From positions 10,794,725 through 10,858,724 of the forward strand of contig CM030837.1 of NCBI GenBank assembly GCA_018105865.1: a stretch of DNA of 64,000 nt, given 5' to 3'. The stretch is from Metaphire vulgaris (Eukaryota; Annelida; Clitellata; Crassiclitellata; Megascolecidae). Below, one piece after another: positions 11,863 to 22,262 of the stretch. Each line of letters begins with the position of its first letter. The first letter of the stretch is position 1. The position numbers and the translations under genes were made by a program. The notes under the pieces are model-generated. The model did no database searches, was not told where the DNA came from, and saw only the letters and a program-made list of their open reading frames with translations.

Positions 11863-12594
11863 AGAGCAAAAGATTCAGCAAGTTCTGACAGGGAAATGGA
11901 TTGAGGGAGATTTTTTGTCTTTGCGATGGAAAAGATCATTTACAGTTTTCCAGAGCTTACGTAGATTTGAGCTATTTGTTGAAATGATGTTAGAATAGTA
12001 CTTCTTTTTGGCAGATGTAAGGAGATTATGATAGCGGTTGGTGGTGGAACGAAGATTTAAAAGGTCAGATGGAGAATGTGTTCTATGGTAGGTTCGCTCA
12101 AGACGTCTGCGAAATGACTTGAAAGCATGAATGAAAGAGTTATACCAGGGTTTGCTGTTATGAAATGAAAAAGGTCTAGTGATGATAGGAGCATGTTTAT
12201 TGAGAAGACCAGAAAGCACAGAATTGTATTTATCGATCAGTGATGACAGGGTAGTAGGGGTGTTAGTAATTAGGTCAGATGACTTAATGTTATCACAGAA
12301 CAAGGCAATGTCAATTTTGTTGAGACGGCGGAATGAGTAGGTGCCACGAGGTGGAGGAGTTGGTGAGCAGATACTTAGAATGGTGAAGATGGGAAAATGA
12401 TCAGATGGAGAGACTTGACTAATTGCTGAGATTGGAGATAATGATGAAGAAGATGACGTGATAAGTAGATCTAAAGTGTGTCCAAAAGTGTGAGTTGGAA
12501 GAGATAAGAAGATAAGAACTCCGGAGCTTGCTAAGAAAAGGAGTGTAATTCGCGAACCTCCAATTCGTTGCTGTTTCGTAACGCATAGTGCCAC
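11863..12594 (-). pseudogene. Family A 5' half: endonuclease C-terminus and linker
   Basis: The minus-strand frame (240 codons) starts in the endonuclease region: FPTHT-like LPTHTFGHTLDLLIT and SPSDHFPIF are the end of an APE-type domain, with SDH visible. The linker follows (SKPWYNSFIHAFKSFRRRLERTYHRTHS, LRKLWKTVNDLFHRK) and ends in SLSELAESFA when the last codons are read in the next frame. This is where family B interrupts it. Upstream of about 12545 the sequence is no longer endonuclease-like, so this copy is 5' truncated. Confidence 0.8.
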
Positions 12595-13295
12595 CTAGTG
12601 AGCACTATATACATAGATGCTGGTGACCTTTTATAACATTATAGTAATCAAATTGTCCTCCGTAGTGCGAGGGTTCGAATCCAGAAGAGCAATAATCTTT
12701 AGGATCCTTCATTCTATGTAAATCAGTCAAAGGCGATGCCTACCGAATAAACGAGGAAGCGCCAATGCAAGGAAATGGCCACAATCTGGATCGGCTAACA
12801 CGAGGTGTGTGCTTGGCGAGTTCCAGCCTTTGGCGACTCGATCAGGTTAGTGCAGTGCGATGGATGGAAAGCTTTCCAAAGATTTTCCACAAATTCTTTG
12901 AATGGGGCTTTCCAGGTGGAGTTAATTATTTGCTATAAGCGTCAAGCTTTAAAAATAAAAATGTTCAAGTGTATACACAAATTCTTTGAATGTCAGCAGG
13001 GGAAAGCATTCCAGTGCAGAGTGAGAGGTCTTCCTCTGTTTAACGTTAGTATTGAGAATAACGATTCTCCTCTTAAAATGTGGCCCATCCAGTTCCTTTG
13101 CCTTTGTTTTATTGTTTGTATTATTGTCTTTTTCTCTTCCACGATATAACTTTATTGGATATATAGTCCAGCTTTAAAAATAAAAATCGTCTTTTCATCG
13201 CCCATGTATGAGTAAACAAGTGTTTTAATCATTCTCTTCTTTAGCCCCTTTATCGAGATTACTCTCATTATAATTAATATGACATATCTTTCCGT
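12595..13295. other. Unassigned 0.7-kb stretch with a B-box-like motif
   Basis: No recognisable gene. GGTTCGAATCC at about 12671 matches a Pol III B box, but I could not find a convincing A box at the right distance, so a tRNA-derived SINE is only a possibility. CAAATTCTTTGAATG occurs twice (12890 and 12978), and GCTTTAAAAATAAAAAT also recurs (12945 and 13172). A 115-codon plus-strand frame here resembles nothing I know. Confidence 0.4.
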
Positions 13296-13296
13296 G

Positions 13297-13298
<2 letters not shown>

Positions 13299-13334
<36 letters not shown>
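13299..13334. repeat. AAT microsatellite, 3' tail of family G
   Basis: About twelve ATA/AAT units; on the minus strand this is the ATT tail that ends family G copies, as in the stub at 34141-34155. Confidence 0.8.
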
Positions 13335-13335
<1 letters not shown>

Positions 13336-13400
13336 TGATTTTAAGTGGTTTAGGAGGCTAAGTAAGCCTGTGTGAAAACCACTGATGTAACCATCTGCAT

Positions 13401-15218
13401 TCAATAACCTAGTTTATTTAGATAGCCTTTGAATCCGTTTACTGTTTCAACTGTCACTCCCACCTCGTCCAAACTGTTCCATTTGTCCACAACCCTTGCA
13501 CTAAAAAAAGTTTTTCTTTCTTGGACCAACCCTCTGCTTAAACAATTTGCACTCGTGTCCTCTTGTGCTGCTATAGTGTGCAAATGTAAAGAATCGATCA
13601 TATGGCACATCTACTTTCCCAGTCATTATTTTGTATGTTTCTATCAAATCCCCTCTCTCTCTCTTCTCCTTTCTAATGTTGTCAGTCCACAATATTGAAG
13701 TCTTTTTTCGTAGCTTAAATTATGGCACCCATTGACCATCTTCGTTGCTCGTCTTTGCACTTTTTCTAAAAGTTCTATATCTTTTTTCAAGAATGGATTC
13801 CAAGCCTGAACACAGTATTCTAGATGAGGCCTTACTAATGACTTATAAAGTTTAATGATTATCTCTTTGTCACGACTCACAATTGTCCTTTTCACCATTC
13901 CCAACATTTGGTTTCCCTTTTTTGCTGCCTCCATGCATTGGTGAGATGGATTCATACTTCTATGGATGATTATCCCCAAGTCTCTTTCTTTTTCTGTTGT
14001 GGTTAGAACCTTCCCCCCTAAAGAATATTCATTGCCATTATTAGACTTCCCAATATGCATTACAGAACATTTATCAATATTGAAAAGCATCTGCCAGTCC
14101 ACAGACCACTGAAACAATTTCCTTAAATCTTCTTGTAAAATTTTTGCATCATCCTCCGAGTCTATATTTCTGCATAACTTTGTATCATCGGCAAACTTTG
14201 AAATTTTGGACAGTAATCCTTCATCGATATCATTTATATATATTAGAAAAAGCAATGGCCCAAGCACTGAGCCCTGAGGCACTCCACTGATAACTCTTGC
14301 CCATTGCGAATGGCCTCTCCTAATGCCAACCTTCTGTCTTCTTCCCTTCAACCAATTTTCAATCCATCTGAGAATATTGCCCCTTATTCCACAGGACTTC
14401 AGTTTGGCAGCCAGCCTTATGTGGGGTACTTTATCAAAAGCTTTGGCAAAATCTAAATATATTATATGTCTACTGCCTTGCCCTTGTCTAGCTTATCAAA
14501 AACCTCCTCCAGGAAGTCCAACAGGTTGGTCAGGCATGAACTCCCCTTTGTAAATCCATGCTGACTATCTTTAACAATTTTATGCCTAGTCAAATGTTCC
14601 AAAATGCTTTCTTTCAGTATTTTTTCCATAACTTTACCGATTACAGATGTTAGGCTCACTGGTCTGTAATTGCTTGGTTCACTTCGTTTTCCCTTCTTGA
14701 ACAGTGCTGACTAATGCATCTCTCCAGTCTTGTGGTACTACTGCAGTTCTGAGTGATTCATTGATTATCAAAGCAATTGCATGTCCTATTTCATTTCGAA
14801 CCTCGTAAAGAAACTTTGGATGTAAGCCATCTAATCCTGGGCTCTTGTCTGTCTTTAAATTGGTCAAAACCTTGATAACACATTCTTTTGTACACACTAT
14901 ATCTGTTAGCATTTCTTCTTCATTTCCATCAAACACAATTTTGGCTTCTGGCTTAGTATTTGTATTTTCCTCTGTAAATACTGAACAAAAATAGTTATTT
15001 AGAATCTGTGCAGTTTCGACATCGTCTGTTATTGCACATCCTGCGCTGTCCAAGAGGGGACCGACTGTGTCCTTTCGTCTCAACTTTCTATTACAATATT
15101 TGTAGAAACTTTTACTGTTCTGTTTTATATTTTTTGCTAATCTACCTTCAAAATTTGCAATAGCCATCTTGTTAGTAACTGCTGATGCTTTTCTTTTCTG
15201 AGTATACTGTTCGTCCAA
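13401..15218 (-). pseudogene. Family G reverse transcriptase, four frames
   Basis: In order: 15218-14679 (LTNLKTDKSPGLDGLHPKFL, the start of the fingers), 14659-14462 (LTSVIGKVMEKILKESI, DSQHGFTKGSSCLTNLL), 14351-13644 (VISGVPQGSVLGPLLFLIYI, the active site SKFADDTKLCRN, NIDKCSVMHIGK and VRPHLEYCVQAWNPFLKKD) and 13692-13401 (C-terminus, ending FKGYLNKLGY). The D of the first catalytic motif falls in the frame gap near 14460. The C-terminal block with LEKVQRRATKM is typical of the CR1-like families that use this tail. Confidence 0.85.
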
Positions 15219-15284
15219 GATCTTGAGTCTGTGCTGATTCTGCTCATTTCCTTTACTTGCTAATCTGAGTTTACTTAGTTTCTT

Positions 15285-16215
15285 TCACGCTTTGTTTTTC
15301 GCCCTTCTTTTTCGTTGCACTTCTCTTGTTATCCAAGGAAGTTTGTTATTAATTTTCTTCTGTTTGGGTATGGTCAATTCTATGACTTTGGACATACATT
15401 TGGTAAAAATGCTCCAGCCTTCCTCTGTGTCTTTTTCTGTTATCTCCCTCTCCAAATCCATTTCTGTAATCATCTTCTTTGCCAGGTCATATTCTCCCTT
15501 TAAAAAGATACGTCTTTCTAGAAAATGCTTTTGTTGACCAATCCCAAATTTAATAGTAAAACTGACCATTTGGTTATCACTTGTTGCAAAATTCTGCCCA
15601 ACCTCCACGTTGGAAACTATATTCTCCTCTCTTGTTAGAACCAGGTCTAATATGTTGTTGCCTCTTGTTGGCCTTGTCACATGCTGAAAAAGAAAATTAT
15701 CATTGACACAGTCTAGAAATTTCCTGTGACATGGTCTTTCTGTATCCAGCGTTTCCCAGTCTACATGATAATTAAAGTCACCCATTATAACAACATTTTC
15801 CTTTGATACCCTGTTTAATAAAGCAAACATTCCATTATCTGCTTCTTCCGTAGCACTTGGTGTTCTGTAACAAACCCCTAGCAATATTTTCTCTCGGTGG
15901 CTTCTGATTTCACACCATATATGCTCCTTGAAGTGATCATTTTCTATGTCTGTTCGCTCCATGGCATGCAAGCCTTCTTTAATGTAAAGTAGTACCCCTC
16001 CTGCTCCATGACCTTTGCTGCTCTGATTTTCCCTATCTTTTCTAAACATAGCATGTCCCTGTAAATTTAGTTTGGTATCATCAATGTCACAACTTGGCCC
16101 ACGATTCTGTGAAGCAAACGATAATGTCTGGACTCATAACTTTTACTTGCATCTCCAACTCGGCCATTTAAAAAACCCCAATCAAACTTCTGGCATTTAC
16201 ATAAAAACATTTCAG
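15285..16215 (-). pseudogene. Family G endonuclease domain
   Basis: The main frame (16049-15285) contains GAGGVLLYIKEGL, LLGVCYRTPS, VVIMGDFNYHVDW, NILDLVLTREENIV and ATSDNQMVSF. The last has SDNQ where most relatives have SDH, a common variant in this clade. Further upstream on the minus strand, in shifted frames up to about 16215, come VNARSLI and PDIIVCFTESWA, which supply the metal-binding Asn and catalytic Glu. The domain is complete in content but frameshifted at least twice. Confidence 0.8.
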
Positions 16216-16402
16216 TGGGTTTTCATACCATGACATACTAACTACATTACCGTTGTTAATAATTTCATCTGTATTATAATTTTGACAGCTAGAGAAACCA
16301 TATTCTATGTCACCCCCAGTTTTATGCCTGATTACGCCTGTATTATCTCTATATTTATTTCCACCTTTACCACTTAGACATATGGCTTTTTCCCTAACTG
16401 TG

Positions 16403-16670
16403 TATACACTATGATATACAAATCGTTGTGATCTGCAATAATACTTAGAATTACTTACTTAGAATATATAATATAGAAATTCAAGATATTTTACTTACTT
16501 CCTTACAATGGTTTGAGTAAGCAGTGGACCAGTGACGCAGTCTAGAACTATTCAAATTTTGAATCTTTGGATTACGGTTATTTTTTACCACATACACTGG
16601 GCGGAGGGGTCAAAAACTGCCCAAAAAAATTGACACAATGGACAGCCCCCAACCTACCTACCTACCTACC
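16403..16670 (+). mobile_element. Left part of element E (outer copy), split by a hAT element
   Basis: This sequence is the inverse of 18325-18610: both share TATACACTATGATATAC, ACCAGTGACGCAG, the run of TACC units and GACAGCCCCCAACC. The rest of this outer copy is at 19108-19221. The hAT element at 16671-19107 inserted into its TACC repeat with the duplication TACCTACC. The left end is missing; it meets family G near 16400. Confidence 0.75.
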
Positions 16671-17179
16671 CAGAGTTGCGCGGTAACGAAGTAAAAGTAA
16701 CGCGTTACAATACTTAAGTACAATTCTGAGTACTTCGTACTGTAACGAAGTACACAACTTACCCAGTACTTTTTACTTGTAACGAAGTAAGTTTTTATTC
16801 AAATATTAGTACTTTTACTTCGTTACATTATGTCTTTCACGTTTCGTTACAAGTAAAATTTCTCATCGCCAAATTTTGATACATTTACTGGAGTATCTGT
16901 TTAATTCTTCACAACTTCCCGTGTTTAGTCGTAAAGGGTTGACAATGACCAACAAACGTACACGCATGACTAACAGATTGTTTGAAAACTTGATCTTTCT
17001 TAAACCTACATGCAATCACAGAGCCGCAGTTAGAGCAGTCGGCGTCCGGTGTAGCATATTATAATGACTCCCATATAATAATAACTCCCACATCATTATT
17101 ATATATATAATAATAACTCTCTATATTATAATAACTCCCCAGAAGAAGTAGGCCTAAAAATTGAACAAAATAACCCCAA

Positions 17180-17470
17180 TTTATAAAAATGTCTCTAAAA
17201 TGGCTATATAAAATTATAGACCCATTTCCAATCTCCCAGTTTTTCTAAAATTCCTGAAAGGGCAATGCTTACCAGAATGTTAAACCACTTAGATGCATTT
17301 AATATGATATCCACTGATCAATATGGTTTCAGCCCTATTTCTCCACTTAAATGCCAATAATGAATTTAATTGATACCAAAACAACAAATTTTGAATCCCA
17401 CAAGCACACTATTGGAACAATCCTCGATATAAAAAAGCTTTTGGTGTTCTAGACCATGGTATCTCAGCTG
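17180..17470 (+). pseudogene. RT fragment captured inside the CCGG element
   Basis: Plus-strand translation in shifting frames gives NYRPISNLPVFLKFL, then LNHLDAFNMIS and DQYGFSP, then SHKHTIGTILDIKKAFG and VLDHGI. These are RT fingers/palm motifs in the right order and closest in style to family B (YRPISNLPVF, LDKFDMLS, GIFLDLTKAFDV). The active-site FADD region is absent. The identical fragment is in copy 2 (about 19980-20270), so the capture preceded spreading of the element. Confidence 0.8.
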
Positions 17471-17564
17471 GCTTCTGAAAAACTAAGGGAGTTATTATAA
17501 TATAGAGAGAGTTATTATTATATATATAATAATGATGGGGGGAGTCATTATTATATATATAATA

Positions 17565-18034
17565 CGTTGTGGATAGAGTCACGGATGCCGTGACTCTATC
17601 CATGTAGCTAGAGTCCCGTGAGTGCACTGATAGGCCGATTTTTAGTCTCGCGAGATTTCACGGACGTGGAGTGCCTTAATTGTGCTGTGACAATGGCAAT
17701 GACTTGCGAGACCAAGTCCAAGGCACTAACCCACGAGGCCAAGACATTAGACCTCAAGACCAAGGTCAAGACTTCGAAAACCTGCCGCGAGGCAAAGACC
17801 AAGACCAACTCACTGGCTATCACGACACAAGCGGTTCAGGACAGGGAGTATTAGCCAATGGGAGCACTCACGTGACTCTAACCCTGTGGATAAAGTCACG
17901 GAAGCCGTGACTATATCTATGCTGATAAAGTCACGACTCATTTCACGTGCTCACAAGGTTTTAGCCAATGGGAGCACTCACGTGACTCTAACCCTGTGGA
18001 TAAAGTCACGGCTTCCGTGACTCTATCCAGGACC
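17565..18034. mobile_element. Palindrome-ended insert inside the CCGG element
   Basis: A 470-bp insert present in copy 1 and absent in copy 2, flanked by TATATAATA (17556-17564 and 18035-18043). Each end is itself a hairpin: left GTGGATAGAGTCACGG with its complement, right GATAAAGTCACGG with CCGTGACTCTATCC, so the two ends also pair with each other. GGGAGCACTCACGTGACTCT occurs twice inside. A 9-bp duplication and hairpin ends suggest a Mutator-like or hAT-like non-autonomous element, but the target is AT-repetitive, so the duplication length is uncertain. Confidence 0.8.
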
Positions 18035-18258
18035 TATATAATAATGAGGGGAGAGTTATTATTATATGGGAGTCATTATAATATACTATACCGGGGCAAG
18101 GTATAAATTCTGCGCCCCTAAATTCCGGTGATGGCCTTTTTTTGCTTACCCGAGTTTTCACGGCAACGTACAACATACAAATTTTTAACCTGTGACAGTC
18201 TAAAAATCGGTGATGACCTTTTTTTACTTATCAACACTATTTTCACGCCGGAGGAAAG

Positions 18259-18700
18259 GGTTCCCCGTCACTTCCTGGACCGTCACTTCCTGGACCGTTA
18301 TTGTAAATGGAAGTAAATAGGTAGATAGATAGGTAGGTAGGTAGGTTGGGGGCTGTCCTTTGTGTCAACAATTCTTGGGCAGTTTTTGACCCCTCCGCCA
18401 GGTGTAGGTGGTAAAAAATAACCGTAACCGTAATCCAACGATTCAAAATTTGAATAGTTCTAGTCTGCGTCACTGGTCCACTGCTTACTCAAACCATTGT
18501 AAGGAAGTAAGTAAAATATCTTGAATTTCTATATTATATATTCTAAGTAAGTAATTCTAAGTATTATTGCAGATCACAACGATTTGTATATCATAGTGTA
18601 TAGTGTATACACTTGTTTACATACACATAACAGATAGAACATTAGGAACGGTCCAGGAAGTGGCGGTCCAGGAAGTGACGGTCCAGGAAGTGACGGGACA
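18259..18700. mobile_element. Element E (inner copy), ends built of a 15-bp repeat
   Basis: This insert splits the hAT element at a place where the copy near 56360 is continuous. It is flanked by CCGGAGGAAAG, 11 bp (18248-18258 and 18701-18711). Both ends consist of tandem GGTCCAGGAAGTGAC units facing opposite ways (two on the left, three on the right), so the inverted repeats are minisatellites. An 11-bp duplication fits Mutator-like elements best. The interior is shared, inverted, with 16403-16670 and 19108-19146. No coding sequence is visible. Confidence 0.85.
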
Positions 18701-19107
18701 CCGGAGGAAAGTGGTATGAAAAATTAAGGACTTAGTGTGCAAATTGCGCCTTCGAGGACGGCGCCCGGGACAGCTTGCCCCTGCCCCTAGCTACGGCTTT
18801 GTGAAACCAGCATTTATACTAATGCAGTTAATGGTGTAAATGTGTACGTGTTGACTGCTGAGGCTTCTGCATGTTGCTTAAAAGTAGTAAAAATGTGATT
18901 TGGCATGATAATGTGGAGTTGTTGATGTTTCGTCTGTCACGGTACTTTTTACTTTTTACTTAAAAAGTAACTTTTTGAGGAGTACTTTTTTACTTTTACT
19001 TGAGTAACTATTTTTATAGGTACTTTTAACTTTTACTTAAGTAAAAAAATGACATAATACTTGTACTTTTACTTGAGTACTCAAACTCAGTACTTCATAC
19101 AACACTG

Positions 19108-19221
19108 TACCTACCTATCTACCTATTTACTTCCATTTACAATGACGGTCCAGGAAGTGACGGTCCAGGAAGTGACGGTCCAGGAAGTGACGGTCCAGGA
19201 AGTGACGGACCAGGAAGTGAC
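19108..19221 (+). mobile_element. Right end of element E (outer copy) with five 15-bp units
   Basis: After the TACCTACC duplication the element E sequence resumes (CTATCTACCTATTTACTTCC) and ends in five tandem GGTCCAGGAAGTGAC units at 19147-19221. It then joins directly to a family F reverse transcriptase on the minus strand. Because the unit is 15 bp, it is read in frame as repeated LPGPS. Confidence 0.85.
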
Positions 19222-19790
19222 AAGGAGCCGTCTCTGAGGTACGGCGGAAGAGAATTCCAAAGTGAAGGACCGTTTACACGAAAAGAACGATCTCCGATTT
19301 TAGTTATCGTGCGCGGCGTTGAGAGGAGACGTGTTGAAAGTGATCGCGTGCTGATCGGACGGTTTCGGTTTGTGTCACGCAGTAGTTTGCAATCCCGGGT
19401 GAGGTATTCCGGTGCTTCTGCTCTGAGGCATGTGTTCACTAGTGAGATTATTTTGAACACGATCCTTTTCCTTACCGGTAGCCAGTGAAGGGTCTGTAGG
19501 ATCGGAGTGATGTGCTGGCGTCTAGGAATTCGTCTTAGGAGACGTGCAGCGGCGTTTTGTACTACTTGCAGTCTCGTGATTTGCCTTTCATGGATGAGGT
19601 AAAGCAGGCTATTACAATAGTCTAGACGTGGCGTTATGAACGCATGAATAAGTGTCTGTGCAACTTCTGTGGTGAGAGAGTCCATGATAGGACGGAGCTG
19701 ACGAAGTTGGACGAAGCTGCTTGAGACTGCTTTACTTATGTCAGCAGGTGAGGAGTTGAGGACATAGTTGCTGATAGGGGCTCACTACTG
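19222..19790 (-). pseudogene. Family F L2-like RT C-terminal part, fused in frame to the 15-bp repeat
   Basis: Minus-strand translation gives the post-palm region: SSFVQLRQLRPIMDSL, FITPRLDYCNSLL, NAAARLLRRIPRRQHITP, LHWLPVRKRIVFKI, CLRAEAPEYLTRDC and FRVNGPSLWNSLPPYL. The expected final helix is replaced by LSLPGPSLPGPS repeats, contributed by the minisatellite end of element E to 19137. The copy is 5' truncated near 19795. The same family is at 38917-41700. Confidence 0.85.
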
Positions 19791-19850
19791 CTTCAGGGAT
19801 TAAATAATGCAAATATGTGTGGCAGTGAGGGCGAAATGAAATTACACCGG

Positions 19851-20410
19851 TGTAGCATATTATAATGACTCCCATATAATAATAACTCCCACATCATTAT
19901 TATATATATAATAATAACTCTATATTATAATAACTCCCCAGAAGAAGTAGGCCTAAAAATTGAACAAAATAACCCCAATTTATAAAAATGTCTCTAAAAT
20001 GGCTATATAAAATTATAGACCCATTTCCAATCTCCCAGTTTTTCTAAAATTCCTGAAAGGGCAATGCTTACCAGAATGTTAAACCACTTAGATGCATTTA
20101 ATATGATATCCACTGATCAATATGGTTTCAGCCCTATTTCTCCACTTAAATGCCAATAATGAATTTAATTGATACCAAAACAACAAATTTTGAATCCCAC
20201 AAGCACACTATTGGAACAATCCTCGATATAAAAAAGCTTTTGGTGTTCTAGACCATGGTATCTCAGCTGGCTTCTGAAAAACTAAGGGAGTTATTATAAT
20301 ATAGAGAGAGTTATTATTATATATATAATAATGATGGGGGGAGTCATTATTATATATATAATAATGAGGGGAGAGTTATTATTATATGGGAGTCATTATA
20401 ATATACTATA
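19851..20410. mobile_element. CCGG-flanked element with a captured RT fragment, copy 2 (intact)
   Basis: 560 bp, nearly identical to copy 1 without its 470-bp insert, and again flanked by CCGG (19847-19850, 20411-20414). Ends are TGTAGCATATTATAATGACT and inverted TATAGTATATTATAATGACT. The interior contains the same RT fragment (GTILDIKKAFG). It lies between a family F piece and a family A piece. The near identity of two copies in unrelated surroundings points to recent movement. Confidence 0.9.
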
Positions 20411-20414
20411 CCGG

Positions 20415-22262
20415 TCCTGCTGATGACAGCAGTAGCTGCTTATTCTCATGCGCTTAACCTTTCTTGAAATAGCTATATGCAGGGTGGTTTGTCGGCCGGG
20501 CAAAGGTCAGTGTATCTATGAGGCGGCGGGTCAGGTTGTTGTTGCTATGGGGAAATGACTTTTCGAATAGGAAGGTTTTAAGTTTAGACCTAAAGGTTTG
20601 AGGAGACAGTGAAGGAATTAAAGGAAATGAGGATTCGGAGCTTATTGTTTGACCATGTCGTAGGCTGCGGAGGGAGGCTGGAATTGAGTTCAAAGTTCTG
20701 GTGCGGCGTATGAGAAAGCGCGATTGCAGATTTTGAGTGATGACTGATTTAACGGGCGTGAAAGTGTGAGATGAGATGATGATCGTGTAGGTCGGGGAGG
20801 CTGAGGCGTTAAGAGTTTACGAAGGTAAACCGGTTTTGACGAATGAAGTGAACTGTAAGTAATCGTTATTATCTTGTACTGTATACGTTCGGATATTTTA
20901 AGCCAGTGTAGTGACTTCAGTATGGGTGAAATATGGCAGAACTTTGGTGATTTGGTTACTGCTCGGGCTAGTGCATTTTGAATTGATTGTAATTTGTTGA
21001 TGGAGGTTTTTGGGAGGTTATAGTAAAGGGAGTTGCAGTAATCCAGTTTGGAATGGACTATTGAAGTGGCGATTGTGGATGCAGTTTTGGTGTCAAGGCA
21101 AGGACGGAGGCGACGTAGATCCGACGTAGACGTGTTATCAGATATGGGCATAGCAGGATTTCGATAGTTGGGAGATCTGTGATTCTAAATTTAGGGATGA
21201 ATCAATTTTGAAACCAAGATTTTTTGCAGTTGGAGCAGGGGTTATTGTGGTATCTGGAGTCAGGACTAGCTTGGGACTGTCAATTTTTTTAACTTGTTGG
21301 GGTAGACCTATTAAGAGGAATTCTGGATGGATTAAGAGCAAGGAGGTTAGATGACATCCATGACGAAATAGACGAGAATGCTGATTCAAGCAAAGTAATT
21401 GATGTGTCAAATGAGGATGGCGAAAAGGACAGGAATAACTGAGTGTCGTCGGCATAGAGTTGGTGATTCAAGTTGAGGGAATTGATTAAGGATGATAGTG
21501 GTGTGGTATAGAGACTGAACAATACAGGCCCTAGGACGGATCCTTCGGGCACTCCGAAGTTTACGCTATGAGATGATGAGGTTTGTTTGAGACACGAAAC
21601 TTGGAAGGAACGAGACTTGAGGTAAGATTTGAACCAGTGATGAGCTTTGTCGGATATGCCAAACCAGAGGGAGAGTCGCTCGAGTAGAATATTGTGATCG
21701 ATAGTGTCGAATGCGACGGAAAGGTCGAGGAGGCAAAGACCAGTGACTTGTCGGAGACCGATAGCAGTTAAGAGTCTGTCATAAATGTAGGCCAGGACAG
21801 TTTCTGTAGAGTGATGTTTAGTGTAGTTAGATTGATGAGTGTTATATAGTGAGTTATTTGAAAGATGATCGGTGAGTCTAGAAAGGACGATTTTCTCGGT
21901 AAGTTTTGATAGAAGAGAAAGATTTGAGATCGGGCGGTAGTTATTAAGATCTTCTCGGTCAAGGCCAGGCTTTTTTAGAAGAGGAATGACGAAAGAGTTT
22001 TTAAACGAGGATGGGAAAATACCTGTGGTGAGAGATAGGCTAATAATTCTTGTTATAGTTGGCGTAAGCACAGTGGAGCGCTGTTTGAGTAGAGAAGTGG
22101 GTATGGGGGTCAAGATCGCATTGTTTATTTGGAAAGGAGAGGAGTTTGGATACCTCTTCTTCAGTTGCAGGATTGAAGTTGGAGAAATTGCATGGAGGTT
22201 GTGACGGAGATGGGTGATGAGGAGAGGCAGTTTGATTAGTCAAAGTCGAGGCAAGGTTGTTA
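20415..22262 (-). mobile_element. Family A L2-like retrotransposon, second copy
   Basis: Same family as 4118-6010. The left (3') side is bounded by the CCGG element; the matching sequence CAGTAGCTGCTTATTCT occurs in the 3' untranslated part of both copies. The right (5') side ends near 22250 at a GTCATTAA simple repeat, upstream of the RT, so the copy is 5' truncated. Confidence 0.85.
20454..22243 (-). pseudogene. Family A reverse transcriptase, second copy
   Basis: The main frame (22113-21289) spans TSLLKQRSTVL, YRPISNLSLLSKLTEKIV, TKHHSTETVLAYIYD, LDLSVAFDTIDHNILLERL, FGVPEGSVLGPVLFSLY and the active site QLYADDTQLFLS. GVPEGS replaces GVPQGS, a change in a conserved motif. Upstream codons in another frame (to 22243) read PATEEEVSKLLSFPNKQCD. 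Downstream parts are 21455-21138, 21151-20690 (LDTKTASTIATSIVHSKLDYCNSLYYNLP, LHWLKISERIQYKI) and 20693-20454 (FRSKLKTFLFEKSFP). Four frames mean it is dead. Confidence 0.85.

Larger units (their letters stand above)
13296..16400 (-). mobile_element. Family G CR1-like retrotransposon
   Basis: The element reads on the minus strand from an endonuclease near 16215 to an ATT-repeat 3' tail at 13299-13333. Its 3' untranslated part (AGTGGTTTTCACACAGGC and following) is found again as a 68-bp stub at 34088-34155, which confirms the 3' boundary. Frame breaks divide the pol into at least four parts. The right edge near 16400 meets sequence shared with the element at 18259-18700. Clade assignment is from RT motifs and is inferred. 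Confidence 0.85.
17050..18090. mobile_element. CCGG-flanked element with a captured RT fragment, copy 1
   Basis: Terminal inverted repeats of about 45 bp (left TGTAGCATATTATAATGACT, right inverted TATAGTATATTATAATGACT) are bounded by CCGG on both sides (17046-17049, 18091-18094). The uninterrupted hAT copy at 56530 has a single CCGG at the matching place, which proves a 4-bp target duplication. Subterminal parts repeat AATAATAACTCCC and its complement. The interior (about 17180-17470) is a piece of family B-like RT. A 470-bp insert at 17565-18034 interrupts the right arm. Four-base CCGG duplication is unusual; a Ginger-type or related cut-and-paste element is possible. Confidence 0.9.
16671..19107. 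mobile_element. Non-autonomous hAT element with ACTCAAGTAAAAGTA-type ends, carrying nested inserts
   Basis: Ends read CAGAGTTGCGCGGTAACG on the left and, inverted, CAGTGTTGTATGAAGTAC on the right. The flanking 8-bp duplication is TACCTACC (16663-16670 and 19108-19115). An uninterrupted copy of the same family is at 55974-56909, with which it aligns along its length apart from two inserts: the CCGG element (17050-18090) and element E (18259-18700). CAGxG ends and 8-bp duplications identify hAT. No transposase is present; subterminal AAGTAAAAGTA repeats make up both arms. Confidence 0.9.

Noticed and set aside
12661..12690. tRNA gene or SINE suggested by GGTTCGAATCC.
   Set aside because: No matching A box or cloverleaf arms found upstream; kept only as a note in the unassigned stretch.
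12805..13149. A 114-codon plus-strand frame.
   Set aside because: No family resemblance, internal repeated segment and no splice or promoter context.
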